A model generated the notes under the pieces. The model made no database searches, had not been told where the DNA came from, and saw nothing but the letters and a program-made list of their open reading frames with translations. A program made the translations under genes and the position numbers. 64,000 nucleotides of DNA from Pisolithus tinctorius (taxonomy: Eukaryota > Basidiomycota > Agaricomycetes > Boletales > Pisolithaceae). Positions 17,890 to 35,792 of the stretch are shown one piece after another (position 1 is the first letter of the stretch; each line of letters begins with the position of its first letter). Location of the stretch: contig JANFAH010000002.1 of NCBI GenBank assembly GCA_024663395.1, positions 4,278,001 to 4,342,000 of the forward strand, written 5' to 3'.

Positions 17890-20800
17890 CTAAGGTGGAG
17901 AAGCACCACTAGACACCGAATGCGACGTCCGCATGAACGACTGATGTGGATGCTGCTGCTGTACCATATCCGGCGGAGGATACCCCTTCGCCGTAGGCCA
18001 CGTCGCATGCCGAGAGTTGTGCACCCGACCATGAGCATGGCCATGCTGCTGTGATGGAACTTGGGGATGGTGCACGTGCGGGGAGGAGTGCTGTCCATGT
18101 GGAGATGGCAGTGCATGGGATGATGATGGTGGGAGACCGATCGCGTGTGCAGCAGAATGAGGTACTGGCGTATGAGAGATTTGGGGCGTATGCGTATGCG
18201 TCGTCGGCTGGGACGGCTGTTGTTGTTGTTGCTGTTGTTGTGACGGAGGAGCCCCAGATGCAGTGGTTCGCGGTTGATGCGACGGAGAAGAGTGCTGAAC
18301 AGAGGAAGAAGCGTGTGTCGGAGTCGATGTTTGCGTCTGTGTCGTGGACGTGGACGATGACGGATTGTTGTCCGAGGTTGAAGTCATCGTAACGTTCATA
18401 ATCTGAAACGAGCCTGTATGTACCGCCGTCATCTCGGTCGTGTCGGATCCTGAGGCACCACCATTTCCTCCACCAGAAGCACTACCGCTCCCCGACGGTC
18501 GAGACTTGTCGTTTTCGACTGCGCGCGCGCTCGCTCGCAACATATCAATATCTATCTGCATGCCACTGCCACCGCCACCTTCAGCAGCTGCCTTCTCGCG
18601 CTTCCGAACGAGTTTCGCATAGTCTGGTGTTATACAGTCAGATCTATGACAATCGCAGGCAAGTCGGCACCTAGGGAAAAGGCGCGGGCGCGGGGAAACA
18701 CATGCGACCTCAAATGGAAGAGCATACGGAGCCGAACAGTAGAACGAAGACGGAGACGGACAAAAGACGGACATATGAGAAGAGAAGACGACACTCACGT
18801 AGACCACATGCATTACAAAGGGTCCGCGCCCCATCCGGACCACGTCGCCACTCGGGTGTCTCCCTAATATTACACGAATGACACTTGCCGGGAGGCGTAG
18901 CGCGCTACAGGAACATTCCCAATTCAGCTCGCACTCAGACCATGAACACAGGCCAACAAACCGATGCTCGACTTACGCTTCGCTTTCGATATTTGTTTTT
19001 CGATGCAGAGTTCCCAGATCCCATGGGTGTCCCACCTCCGATGGAACCTCCGCCTCCACTACCACCAGCGGCTGTCGCTGCAAGGTTCGTCGTCATCGCG
19101 CGTTTTGTGCGAATTAATTCCATGTCTTTCTCTGCTGCTGTCCGCTCAGCACTCGTCGATGGCCCCGATATGTTACCTGCAGGAGCAGACGGGAACGAGC
19201 CAGAGTGAGTCGCTTGCTGTTGAGATTGGGTTTCCTCCCAAGGTCGCTTGGGTGGGCGCGTATCGGCGTCCATAGATGCAGAGGATGGACCAGCACCTAT
19301 GAAGAATTAAGGGCGTGGCGTACGAATATCGACGAGAGAATACTCACCACCGGTCAGCGTCGTGGATGTCGGTGTCGACGAAACCAGACCCGAGGGAGAC
19401 CTGAGACACTCGAGAAGACGGAATACCTCAGATGCTCGACGGCTCATTTCTTCGAGTTCCTGGGGCGCGGGCTGCACATGTGGGGAAGACGATTGCAGTT
19501 GTGCTGAATGGGCAGGTCAGCTCACTCGTCAAAACGTACGTATGACGACGTGGAGGAGGCAGAACACGTACCGTATCGACAGGCAAAGTCGTACAGAACC
19601 TTGCAGTGTTCCAATACCTCTAACATTACCTGCTCCTTCTCGGCATCTCTCACTTTCTCCTCCCTCTCTCGTTGTTGCTGCATCTCCATCTCACGCACCT
19701 TCTCCGCGGCCTCACGTGCCTTTTCCCGCTCCCTCTGTTCCCGTTCCTTCTGTTCCTCCCGCTCGCGTTCTCGCTCCCGCTGCTCCTCCCTCTCCCGTAT
19801 CGCGCGTTCTCTGTCGCGTTCACGGTCCTCGACGCTCGCGACTGGCGGTGCATACGCTTGCGCTTGACCCTGTGGCGTTGCCAAACCCTGATCTGCAACT
19901 TGTCCCGCGTGAGTTGACCCAGAAGGTGGCACGTGGCTGCCGATCGAATGACCGTGCCCATGCACGTAACGCGTCGGTCTCGAATGCATCGTATCTGCAG
20001 GGGAAACGTAGGCTGGGCGTGGTGGTTCCATCATGGGCACCGTCGGCTGTGGTTGGGGATGGGGAGGTGCATGAGGGTGCATGGATGGTGGTGCCACCTG
20101 TGGGTGCGAAGGCGGTTGAGTCTGTGGCGGAGGCTGCTGCTGCTGCTGTTGGTGTGGAGGTTGGGAACTAGGTGGGTGAGCGGACGAAGGGTGAGCAGAA
20201 CCAGAAACTGGCGGCTGTAGATGTGGATGAGTTTGCGGATGGGGGTGCGGCGGGGGTGCTGAGGAATGGGAAGGGTGAGTGCTGGGGACTTGCGGAGGGC
20301 CGTATGCATGTGAGTGTGCATGCCCGTGTGCAGCAGGCGGGGGCGGCATTCCTGCGGCACGCCCTGCATCGTGGGATTCGCCAGCTGATGGAGCAACGGC
20401 GTACGCCAGTGTGTGCGAGGGTGGATAATGCATCGCGGAGTGTGGTACTGCAGGTGGACGGGCAGGGGGAGCCGCCGTGGGAGGAGGAGCAGTTATCGCA
20501 ACAGGACCGGGATCGGAAGCGTATGCTGGCCTGCCACCGCTTGTACTGGGTGCTGCCGTTGTCGGGGGGCTTGGCGCATAGGTGGGGGCCCGCACATCGG
20601 TATATGATGTCCGTTGCTCGCCAGCACCGTAGGGAGTGATGCGGTGCTGTTCAGGAGGGGCATACGACGGCCCGGGTCTCTGAGCCTCACTCGGGATATA
20701 CGAGGGACGGCCCTGGTCGGCCGTGGTATACGACGGTGCACCAGTGTCTGGGTACGTACCTGTTCCTGGAGCGGCGCGACTCTCTGGAGGATATTGTGGT

Positions 20801-21912
20801 GGCCGAGGATCTTGGGTATATGCGTGTCGTGGGGGGGTCTCTTGGACGTAAGAAGTGCGGGGAGCGGGCGCGGGCTGAGGCTGCGTATACGCCGCGCCTG
20901 GACGAGATGCGTCCATGTGGTGGTGGTATACTGGACGGGAGTCGTGCTGGGAAGGGTACGGTCGGACATCGGAGGAATATGTTGAGCGAGGGTCTGCGGG
21001 TGCAGACAGAGGTGCATATGGTTGTCGAACGACGTCTGGGGTGCGCGCATCTGCATGTGGGTGTGGATATCGTTGTCTTGGCTCTGGCTGGGTGACGGGT
21101 GGGCGCGCATCACTTACGAATCACGCGTAAGTGAGTGGTGTAAAGATAGACGAAAATACATACCGTGGGTCAGGCGGTGGATGGGGCTGTACGGATCTGG
21201 TGTCTTCAAACGGGTAGGCAGGGACATAGTGAGCCGGAGAGTGGGTGTGTACTGGCTGTGTCGGTGTCGGTGTCGGAGAGGGCGGGGGGGGATAAGCAGA
21301 TGTGGGTGTGCTGTACTGGTGGGAGGCATAAGTGGGGTACGTTGGGCTGGTAGTGTTCGAGTAGGTGGGAGAGGTTGTGCTGGAGGGGTAGGACGGGGGA
21401 GTGTTGTAGGACGTGTAGGAGGTGGAGTTGGACGCGGAGGGGGTGTGAGACGGCTGCTGGTAGGAAGGGGGAGGATACGGGTGGGGGAAGGAAGAAGGCG
21501 GGGGAGGGGCCCTGTGTTTTTGGTGATAAGATGCATTTGGATACGTGCGAGCAGACTGGGCAGCATCTGGTGCTGCAACCGGTGCTTGGCGAGGGACCGG
21601 CTGGCCGACAGAGTTTGGCCATGAAGCTGCGGGGTCGTGTTCGTAGCGGTAAGGATAAGGAGCTGGTGCTCCGGTGACGGGGGTGTCCTGGTTGAGCTGA
21701 TACTCCTGGTCCTGAGGCTGTGATTTGTACTGGAAGTTGAGCGACTTGAGCGGTGGCAGTCGAAAGTCGCTGTGGGATGACACGTGTTGCTGCTGCTGTT
21801 GCTGTTGCTGGTGGTGTGGATGGCGTTGCTGGTGGGACGAGGACATCGTCGAGAACGACGGCGACGACGACGATGGCGACGACAGCAGAGACAGCGACGG
21901 GGAGGACGGCAA
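17890..21912 (-). CDS. GATA-type zinc-finger transcription factor, NsdD/SUB-1-like
   Basis: Six exons join in frame (minus): 21912-21164, 21112-19572, 19503-19348, 19296-18977, 18904-18799 and 18623-17890. All introns are GT-AG, and the sum is 1201 codons plus a stop. Exon 5 encodes a GATA finger with CX2C-X18-CX2C spacing (C930, C933, C952, C955; [18 protein letters not shown]), and the next splice gives [17 protein letters not shown]. This finger most resembles NsdD/SUB-1 and Gat201-type fungal factors, which control sexual development and morphology; orthology is inferred. The rest is largely low-complexity: polyglutamine near 21790-21810, 20125-20150 and 18215-18240, long Pro/His/Ser stretches, and an Arg/Glu-rich helix near 19640-19840. 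A conserved-looking helix follows ([18 protein letters not shown], then [14 protein letters not shown]). It should act in the nucleus. Confidence 0.88.
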
Positions 21913-21981
21913 ACGGAGGAGTCCTCAGGTGGTCAGTGCACGCGTTTGGATGAAAATGGAGAAGTGTAGTGTAATCTCCCG

Positions 21982-22011
21982 ATCCAATCCAATCCAATCC
22001 AATCCAATCCA
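21982..22011. repeat. AATCC microsatellite
   Basis: About six AATCC units lie 70-100 bp upstream of the GATA factor start codon, in its probable 5' leader or promoter. Confidence 0.8.
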
Positions 22012-23099
22012 CGCCACGATGCAATCTGAGACAAACAGCACCAATCAAATCCCAGATCCGATCCAGACAGTGGGAAGAAATGCGAAAGAGGGAGAGAAGG
22101 ACTGAAGGACAAGGAACAGTTGCTGAGCCAAGTTGGAATCGAGGTTGATAAGTATCAAAGCAGCAGCCAGCCCTCTACCCACGGAGTCCAGGCCACTCAC
22201 TGACTCCACGTGCAATGCAACATCAGATCTCGATCAACTCAGTCGTCTCGGGACCGCCATCCTCCTCAACTATCATGTCCGTCCTTCATAGTCCCAAAGC
22301 CCAGAAACACCTCAGATCAACGCACGGAACACGCGTGCTGCACCTTCATGGGAGTGATCGATCAGCTCTCCCCTTTATCTCACTCTCCGATATTCAATCA
22401 ACACCCATCTGGACCCCCTCACCACCAGCGACGCTCCTCATCGTTCCTTTGATCCGCACCATCGACACGCCGCATGTCCAGCGCAGCCTCATATCATCTA
22501 GGCGCACGCACGCACCCTCACACGCGCCTTCCCTCCCTCCCCCCTTCGATCGGGCCTAGATCGCGATACACACAAGATATCAGTCCACGCACACTAGACT
22601 GACCCGACCCGAACACACGGATCGATTGGCGCCTGCGACTCCGCCCTCCCCGGCTATCGTACGTCAAAAAGAATAGGATCAATCCGCAATCCTATCACCA
22701 ACTTTCCATCGTCGGCCTCCCTGTCCTCCCCCACCAATAGGCGCCAGGTGGCTTAGGCATTCGACGCATGTATGGCCAAAAGGCAGTGCCATCACCCTTG
22801 TTTCATGTATGGCCCACGTGTCTACTTTGATGGCCCGTGGTTGCCTGTTACAGACCCGCGGCGAGCTCGTTCTTCCGTCCCTGGCACCATATCCGAAACC
22901 GATTATTCCAACACACACACACGATGTCGGCATGCGAGTACTCATAAATCGTAGTCTATCAATATCTATTTCCATGTAACCTGTACACTCGCCACACGAA
23001 GGCTTCCAGACGCCTTCCCCGCGTCTTTCGGGAGAAGTCGATCTCGACTTGCACTATGTGTACCAACTATCATATATCAAGTGGCAGGGAAAATGCGTT
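22012..23099. other. Upstream region of the GATA gene, no gene recognised
   Basis: This stretch is pyrimidine-rich (CTCACTCTCC, CCTTCCCTCCCTCCCC) and has no convincing coding frame. It should hold the promoter of the leftward GATA gene. Confidence 0.35.
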
Positions 23100-23351
23100 T
23101 CAACGCTGGTTCTTAATCATACGATTGCGCGCTCCAAGAAACACTCCATAAGCTGGCAGTGCAATGCGTGGCTCATGCCCCGCCTGCGTGTCGTTGGCAT
23201 AACCGAGACTCACAGATTGAGTTGAATCCCCTTGAATCGCTGCAATGTGTACAAATATGTCAAAAACATAGCACAACAACCCTCCACACAAGATACCCAA
23301 GATCCCACAGATCCCGGAGTAAAGGACATACGCAAATTGGAAAGCCAGCAT
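23100..23351 (-). CDS. Possible small membrane protein, end fragment
   Basis: A minus-strand frame of 83 codons from an ATG at 23351 contains one strong hydrophobic segment (FAYVLYSGICGILGILCGGL) and a basic tail (LGARNRMIKNQR). Upstream hydrophobic frames up to about 23565 could be earlier exons, but I could not build a convincing gene. It lies about 360 bp downstream of the ABC transporter on the same strand. Confidence is low and the function is unknown. Confidence 0.2.
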   Translation of the reverse strand: MLAFQFAYVLYSGICGILGILCGGLLCYVFDIFVHIAAIQGDSTQSVSLGYANDTQAGHEPRIALPAYGVFLGARNRMIKNQR

Positions 23352-23711
23352 TATCACCGCAGATATCTCTCACTGGCATGTCCTTCGAGGTGCATTCCAG
23401 CTGCCAATTCGAGCGAACGATAGCAAGATACCGGAGGTGCGCGTGACTGCAGCCCTGCAAAAGGCAATCGTGGTCGTAGCAATAATTGGAACTCCGTTCC
23501 CGGCGGACTATGCCCAATAACACCGGATGCCAACCGGAACTAAAAACGTGGTTGCCATGCCGCATCGTAAGACAAATTTGGGTATGAGAGACTGAACTCG
23601 CTCCTGTACAAGGGCCGACATGTGATCATTCTCGTACTACCGAAAATTTTCGCAAAACCAGTCGGACGAGAGTCTATTGCGGGTCTGGATCTAAATAGTA
23701 GGTATCGCATA

Positions 23712-30138
<6,427 letters not shown>

Positions 30139-30190
30139 TGTCAGTCGACCTTGATGCGACGGGGAGAAATTTGTATCTCTGGTATGTGGA

Positions 30191-30574
30191 CCAGGTGTAC
30201 AATGGCGCCCTCGAATTTATACGTAGACACATCACGGAGAAGCGCTAGCAAGACACGTGAAGGACTTACCAACGATGGCAGGGATCAAATCGACTGGAAC
30301 CAGTTCGAGGATAAACGACCAGGTATACAATGGCGCCTTCGAATTTATACGTAGACGCATCACGGAGAAGCGCTGGCAAGACACGTGAAGGACTTACCAA
30401 CGATGGCAGGGATCAAATCGACTGGAACCAGTTCGAGGATAAACGACCAGGTGTATAATGGCGCCTTCGAATTTATACGGAGACACATCACGGAGCAACG
30501 CTGGCAAGACACGTGAAGGACTTACCAACGATGGCACGGATCAAATCGACTGGAACCAGTTCGAGGACAAATAG
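30191..30574. repeat. Three 128-bp tandem repeats upstream of ABC transporter copy 1
   Basis: Near-identical units begin at 30191, 30319 and 30447 with CCAGGTRTAYAATGGCGCC. Each unit carries TTCGAATTTATACG, a CACGTG palindrome and GACTGGAACCAGTTCGAGG. The array starts 53 bp upstream of the transporter start codon, so it lies in the promoter or 5' leader. No coding role is apparent. Confidence 0.85.
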
Positions 30575-31724
30575 TATCACACCCTATCTCGTGCACCAGT
30601 CAGAGAACGCTGCTGGCGTTGTAGGTCTCCCTCGACTGATAGAGCGCAGAGTCCCAAGCAAAAGAACAAGACACGGATGTAGTTGGAGGCGAACAGTACT
30701 GCACGATTCCGAATCCGGAGCCTTCGGATCTAGGCCAGGGTATTACTAATTAGTGAGTCTGACGTATGTAGTAATTCGATTAGATTTAGAACGGCAAACG
30801 TTGATGAGTCGTCGCAAATGATTCAGCAGAGGCGGGATACTCGTAATATGTACATCCACCGCAATGATGCCTTTCGCAAGTGACAGTACATACTTGTTCA
30901 GAGGCGAAGGCTGCTGGTGCGCCTTTGATAATATTCTAAGCCCGTTTCAAGTACTGTACGATCGGCATGGAAGCCACTGGCAGACTCGACGAACAAGTGC
31001 TGGGTTTCTGTAAGGAATCGGCCTCAGGTCTACTTCGTTATCGAGTCAATTCAGGATCCTCAGACAAAGAGTGTCCAAGTCCAGCAGTAGGTGACCAAAG
31101 CAACGCCAGGCTTTCCGAATTCTTCCTGCCTTAGGCACGAAATCCCAAAAATCATGAGGAAATTGACGTATTGATCCACCAGCTTCAAGGGTGGGCACGA
31201 GCGGATCTACATCCATGTAGGCCCAAGGATTGATGCAGACCGAGCATGCTGAGTGATCACTTGGCAACAGAGCGCACCAAGTTGACTTCGCCATCATCGA
31301 TGTTCGTAAACCATCACTCACCCTTGAACTCTTTCTGGAGGTGCAATCACACCTCCCAACTTATGCTCGTCTGTCAACCCAGTCAAGAGCGACAATCCTT
31401 GGCTGAATCCTCCTCCTATACTATCTTATCTGCACTCAGTCCACTTTCAATTTCCTGCTTAATGATATCGTTGAGGATCTGCACTTATCGAAGTATACCC
31501 TCACGATCCTCGAACTCATTGTGCACCATCTTTTGTTCTCCTGATGGGGTGCTCGTACTGTTCTTCCGACCCTTCAAAGCACACTCGAATCAGGCAAGTA
31601 CTTCGTTGCCATTATTGATGGTCACAGGCATGCTCTGGGCATAAGGAAGAACCCATTTAATGTGCTGTAGGGAGGGGAAGTGACTCTGTGGCAGCTGTCC
31701 ATCCGTTACCTGGATCACCTAGGC
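30575..31724. other. Intergenic stretch without a recognisable gene
   Basis: Frames on both strands are short and match no family I recognise. Decayed gene or transposon sequence is possible, especially around 31050-31650. Confidence 0.3.
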
Positions 31725-32110
31725 CCCTAGAAAACCAAGGAAAAGTTGTAAGTTACGCTGGGTGAAAAACTCATAGCACATGACGACGCTGATACCCACG
31801 TGCACTAAGAAAATGGTTGCCATATGTTTCCCAGGTGCTGGAATGACAAGAACGGGATACGGCATTGCTGCCATGTTCAAGGTTTGTGGAAATGTTCAGC
31901 CTGCGGATAGAAGTAGGCTTGAAGCGCACTGTCAGATTGTATATACTTACATGGTATAGCCGGCCAGCGATTCAGATACCCAACTAATGTCCAAAGAAAT
32001 TAGCATACTCGGTATGCACCATAATACAACCAGTGCCCCACCATGTCCGATCAGGATATGGCAGATACACAGGGTGATGACGAACTGTACATATCCAACC
32101 GACAATGGTA
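31725..32110 (-). pseudogene. Membrane-protein gene fragment, unidentified
   Basis: On the minus strand two hydrophobic coding segments are separated by a plausible intron. The first includes GYVQFVITLCICHILIG and SWVSESLAGYTM, followed by a GTAAGT donor. The second includes PVLVIPAPGKHMATIFLVHV and ends in a TAG near 31730. An acceptor-like GATATGTACAG precedes the first. Together they look like the last membrane helices of an integral membrane protein. The upstream part is missing, and the Helitron-like end lies directly beside it. The family is unknown. Confidence 0.3.
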
Positions 32111-32115
32111 ACTTA

Positions 32116-32150
32116 CTACAAGAGATGCCTCGCTTCGCTCTGGCAGTAGA
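32116..32150 (-). other. Candidate Helitron 3' terminus with hairpin
   Basis: On the minus strand the sequence reads TGCCAGAGCGAAGCGAGGCA, a short stem-loop, followed by a tail ending TTGTAG and then T. Helitrons usually end in a hairpin and then CTRR with a T as flank. The last bases do not match CTRR exactly, so this is tentative. Confidence 0.35.
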
Positions 32151-32313
32151 GTCTTAGACAGAGGTCTCACCTGGGAGAGCCATTACTAATGGTGTTCCTT
32201 ATGTAGATCTGCGACAATGGAAGGTACAAAAGATGTAATGTAGTACAGGAAAATAATCTCAAGCATGTCAGTAAACATGGTTTGTAAGATAACAATAAAT
32301 AAGGATAGAGAGC

Positions 32314-32542
32314 TTAGAGGAGAATTTCATTGAAGGTGACATTGGCTGCAGTATTGGAACCCTTAGGAAGTAGAATCCATGCATGGTCCTGCTGTTGGAT
32401 GTGGGACAGTGCTGTGTATAACTGTCCATGTGAGAAAACAGGTCTTGTCAGGTCAACACCAACCACATTTAATGTTAGACCTTGGCAGCTGTTGAAAGTG
32501 GTGGCATAGGCAGGGGCTAATGGAAATTGGCATCACATGGGA
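32314..32542 (-). pseudogene. Helitron helicase, C-terminal piece
   Basis: This continues the helicase from 47448 after the Plavaka-like insertion. It reads QFPLAPAYATTFNSCQGLTL, then VVGVDLTRPVFSHGQLYTAL and a tail that stops at 32314. It contains the last Pif1/RecD-type helicase motif (SHGQLYTALS). A TGA at 32533-32535 lies where related helicases have an arginine just before QFP. Excising the transposon with one GA target copy restores this frame from the right-hand piece. Confidence 0.75.
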
Positions 32543-32570
32543 CATCAGGAAATTAACAAAGTACTATCTG

Positions 32571-32770
32571 TACTTATTTTAGCACCGATTGTCAAATAAG
32601 CACGGATAGCGCCGTGACTTATTTAGGTAGATCCTTCACCCATCTGGGCTTTTTTGCCTTTTCGCTTAATGACTTTTTTGACTTATTCGTATTATTCTAC
32701 TATCCATGCTATCCATGGCATGTCGTTCTTGTTATACATACCTACCTTTTTTGTTATTTTAATCGGTCAC
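32571..32770. repeat. Left subterminal repeats of the Plavaka-like element
   Basis: ACTTATT/AATAAG units recur within 200 bp of the left end (for example 32571-32577, 32596-32601, 32618-32624 and around 32682). They match the denser right-end cluster at 47318-47420. In CACTA-type elements such repeats bind transposase; that role is inferred here. Confidence 0.5.
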
Positions 32771-35323
32771 ACACTTATCAGGTTAGAAACACGATAGGTA
32801 TTGAGAGCGGAGTACCAAACATTAAACCAATGTAGAAATTGTAGTCGCGAGTCGGGGATGACAGAAGGTGATAGCGAAGCGGCTACGAACATGAATTGAT
32901 GCAGATTAGAGAGTGGTGATAATGACTGGTTTGAAGGAGGGGGAAGAAGGGCACATGCGAAAAAAAAAACTGTGGATGCGCGACGAGGATTCTGTCAAAC
33001 TAAGTCAGTAAACCGTGTAGAGACAAGGTATTTGTCCTACAGATATTCATGCGCTGATCTATGGACATGCCAAGGTCTACCGCCGCTGAATCAACTCGGA
33101 GACTACCATCGTCCAACAAGGAATCCATGGCCGGCGAGACAAGGGCATTTGCCATGGAGACGATTTCTGTCAGTGCCAAATGATCGTGTTTAGCAACCGA
33201 CGTATAATAGTGCCTGGTACACATTCCCCAGTTTTGCTCTGAGAATGCCAGGGCAGCAGATGATTCCTTCCCAGATGTCCTGTTGAGTTTGAGGGGAGTC
33301 TTCGCAGTGGCCTTGCCCCGGGTGCTGATCTGGTTGTTGACGTCCATGTCACCCCTTTGGAATAGTTGAATGGCACGCTTGAGCTAAAACCTTTTGTTAC
33401 TATGCAATCTGATGGGCAAAATATACTACTCACCGCAGCGCAAGAAAGGGCAAGGGCCCCTTGGACACCAAATGCTTTCAAAGTATCTGTTCTGAGTGCT
33501 GGGATATCAGGGCATCCGATGCAGGATCGCAAATGAGTGTGGGCAAGGAGCTGCAGTACGAACTGTGAGCAGAAAGCGTTCACGGGATTTTGATGGTCGA
33601 GGTCTTGATATAAGAACGAGAACCTCTCCAGGAGGTCATTGTACGTCTCCCGAATCGTGGGCAAGTCCATAGACTCGGCATCTATATTGTTACTAGGGCC
33701 CGCCACAAGGAAATGAGCTATGATTGCGATAGTGGTGGAGCCGAAGTTGCTGCGCCACACTGTAAGCCGATGAGTTGCCTGTCCAAGAAAACATAGGTTA
33801 GACCTTTGATTAACTATGAAGGAATTATTATTAGTACAAGGGAGAAAATAGGCGTTCCAGGACGTATCACGCTGAGGTCCAGGAAATCTGTGCTGATGGT
33901 AGTGATGATGATTCGAATAGCACACATCAAGTCCTGGTCAGGGATTAGCCATGGATCTGCCAGGCTTCCAGCCCACGTCACGAGAGCAGGGAGTATCTGC
34001 TTGGTCCATTTTCTATCCGCTTGCAGTGTGGCAGGCAAATCTAGGTTGATGTAACATATGCGCCCGGTACCACTGGTTCCACTTGATGAGACTTGACTGG
34101 GCGTTCCAGGCCCCGCTGAGGACGACGGTCCCACAGTATTCACTCCTTGTTCGCTAAAGTTGTTACTAGTCTTTGCCTTCTTTGCCGGCTGGTCAATTAC
34201 AATATTACTCTGTCACTCCACATAGTTAGCAGGGCACTTGAGTGGGTAGGAGGACATACCATTGTGGTCACACGGCGGAGCTCGGGGGCCTTTGGTGTGC
34301 ATAGATGAATATTTCTATCACGGTGGCCGTCATCATCCGCTTCATCAACCTCAGATGTCACAATGTATTCAGAGCTATGGTCAGTATGTTTGCGCTTAGA
34401 ACCGGCCAGGGCCATGTTGGAAATGGGCCTGTCGAAATCATCGTCACTCTCTTCAAGTTCTAAGTTAAAATGGGCATTGGCCATGCACGCGACCAGCTAG
34501 AAAACATAGGAATTAAGGCTGAATGATGTTCTTAATCAGTTGATCAATAATGTACCTTCGTCTCGCGATAGCCTGCGAACCTGACAGGTACAGTTCCCTG
34601 TTGATCTTTGTTGTCGTCTCCACTCTCGTCATGGGTCGGCAAACCACTTGGGTTTATCGAGGGAGTTCTGCCGTAGACCGGAATTGTATCAGAGGCTGCT
34701 GAGCTGACACTGGTAGCATTGGTGGTCAAGGAAGGGACGGTCAAAGACAGTGGGTGGGGTGTCGAATTGGAGTGAGAGTCAGAAGGAACAGAGTTTTGAG
34801 GACTATTGTTGCCGGAACTGGGGCCAACATCATTAGCCCACTTGTTGATGCGACCAAGAAGGAGAGCTCTCCTGTTCGGGGCGCTGATATTCCATAGCAA
34901 ATTTAGCCAGTGTAAAGTTGATTCAGTTAGAAGTAGCATTGTAGAAATAGTGCAATGCACTGTTGACGGTGAGCATTTCCCTCTCGGACTTGTGCACGTG
35001 TTGACTCCCCAACACCAATGTAGTCAGCCAAATTAGCAACCGCATATTGTCTTTTCACTGCACGGCTGCTGGGAACCACCCTTGGATGTGGCTTATCTCT
35101 CACGTTCAAATCCGAAAGATCCATGACAACCCGAGGCATGCTGAGGGCATGGTGAGTATCAACTTCCATATTGTCCTGATCTATTTATCCATCAGCTCAG
35201 AGTTCCCAAAGGTGGAATAGAACGTGCCCTCACCGTTAACACGAGGAGCGATGGGTATATTAGTGAGCTTCTTTTGAATAGCTCCCCTCGTCGGTTTCAC
35301 TGGCTTCGTTTTCTCAACAGCAT

Positions 35324-35673
35324 TGTAGGGAATGTAATTTCCCTACTGGGGGAATTGTTTTATTTTGTTCATTTTATTTAGTTTTGATTCTAGGAGTTTT
35401 TTCTGCTAGTGGTACTTAGAATTTCGCATTTTTGGTCGCTTAGTCAGCACTACCTAGTACTGGATGTAGTTAGTTTTTTTTAAAACAATAGACGAGTTAC
35501 CACAGACGAGAGACAAGTTCGAGCAGGTCGTTCCCTGCACCAAGACAGCCTCAGAAGCCTTCAGACGACTACCAGGATCCTTGCCTAGGCTATAGAAGCC
35601 CCTTTTGGCCTACTCATTCCCCTCAGATAATCCATCACCCAGTCCTCATCCTCTTTAAATCTAATTTCCTACA
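35324..35673 (+). repeat. LTR A of the gag-only element
   Basis: It begins TGTAGGGAATGTAATTTCCC, itself a small palindrome, and ends TTTCCTACA. A candidate primer binding site, TGGAGCCCACCACG, starts two bases after the end. Confidence 0.85.
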
Positions 35674-35675
35674 AC

Positions 35676-35690
35676 TGGAGCCCACCACGA
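35676..35690 (+). other. Candidate primer binding site, gag-only element unit 1
   Basis: TGGAGCCCACCACGA begins two bases after LTR A and starts with the TGG expected for pairing with a tRNA CCA end. The same sequence follows LTR B (39039 on) but not LTR C, so LTR C is the terminal 3' LTR. Confidence 0.6.
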
Positions 35691-35792
35691 GGGGCTTCTG
35701 TCTTAGCCTGGCACCCATCCAACCCTTCCCAGATTTTATTTTTCAGTCTCCAGCTTCGTTTTCGCAATTTTCAGGCTCAGTTCAGCAGATTT

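Noticed and set aside
20172..21624. Long plus-strand frames opposite the GATA factor gene
   Set aside because: They are GC-rich mirror frames of low-complexity exons. The minus strand gives six exons that join in frame with a GATA finger.
30191..30574. CRISPR-like array from the regular 128-bp repeats
   Set aside because: Whole units are repeated with no unique spacers, and the context is eukaryotic.
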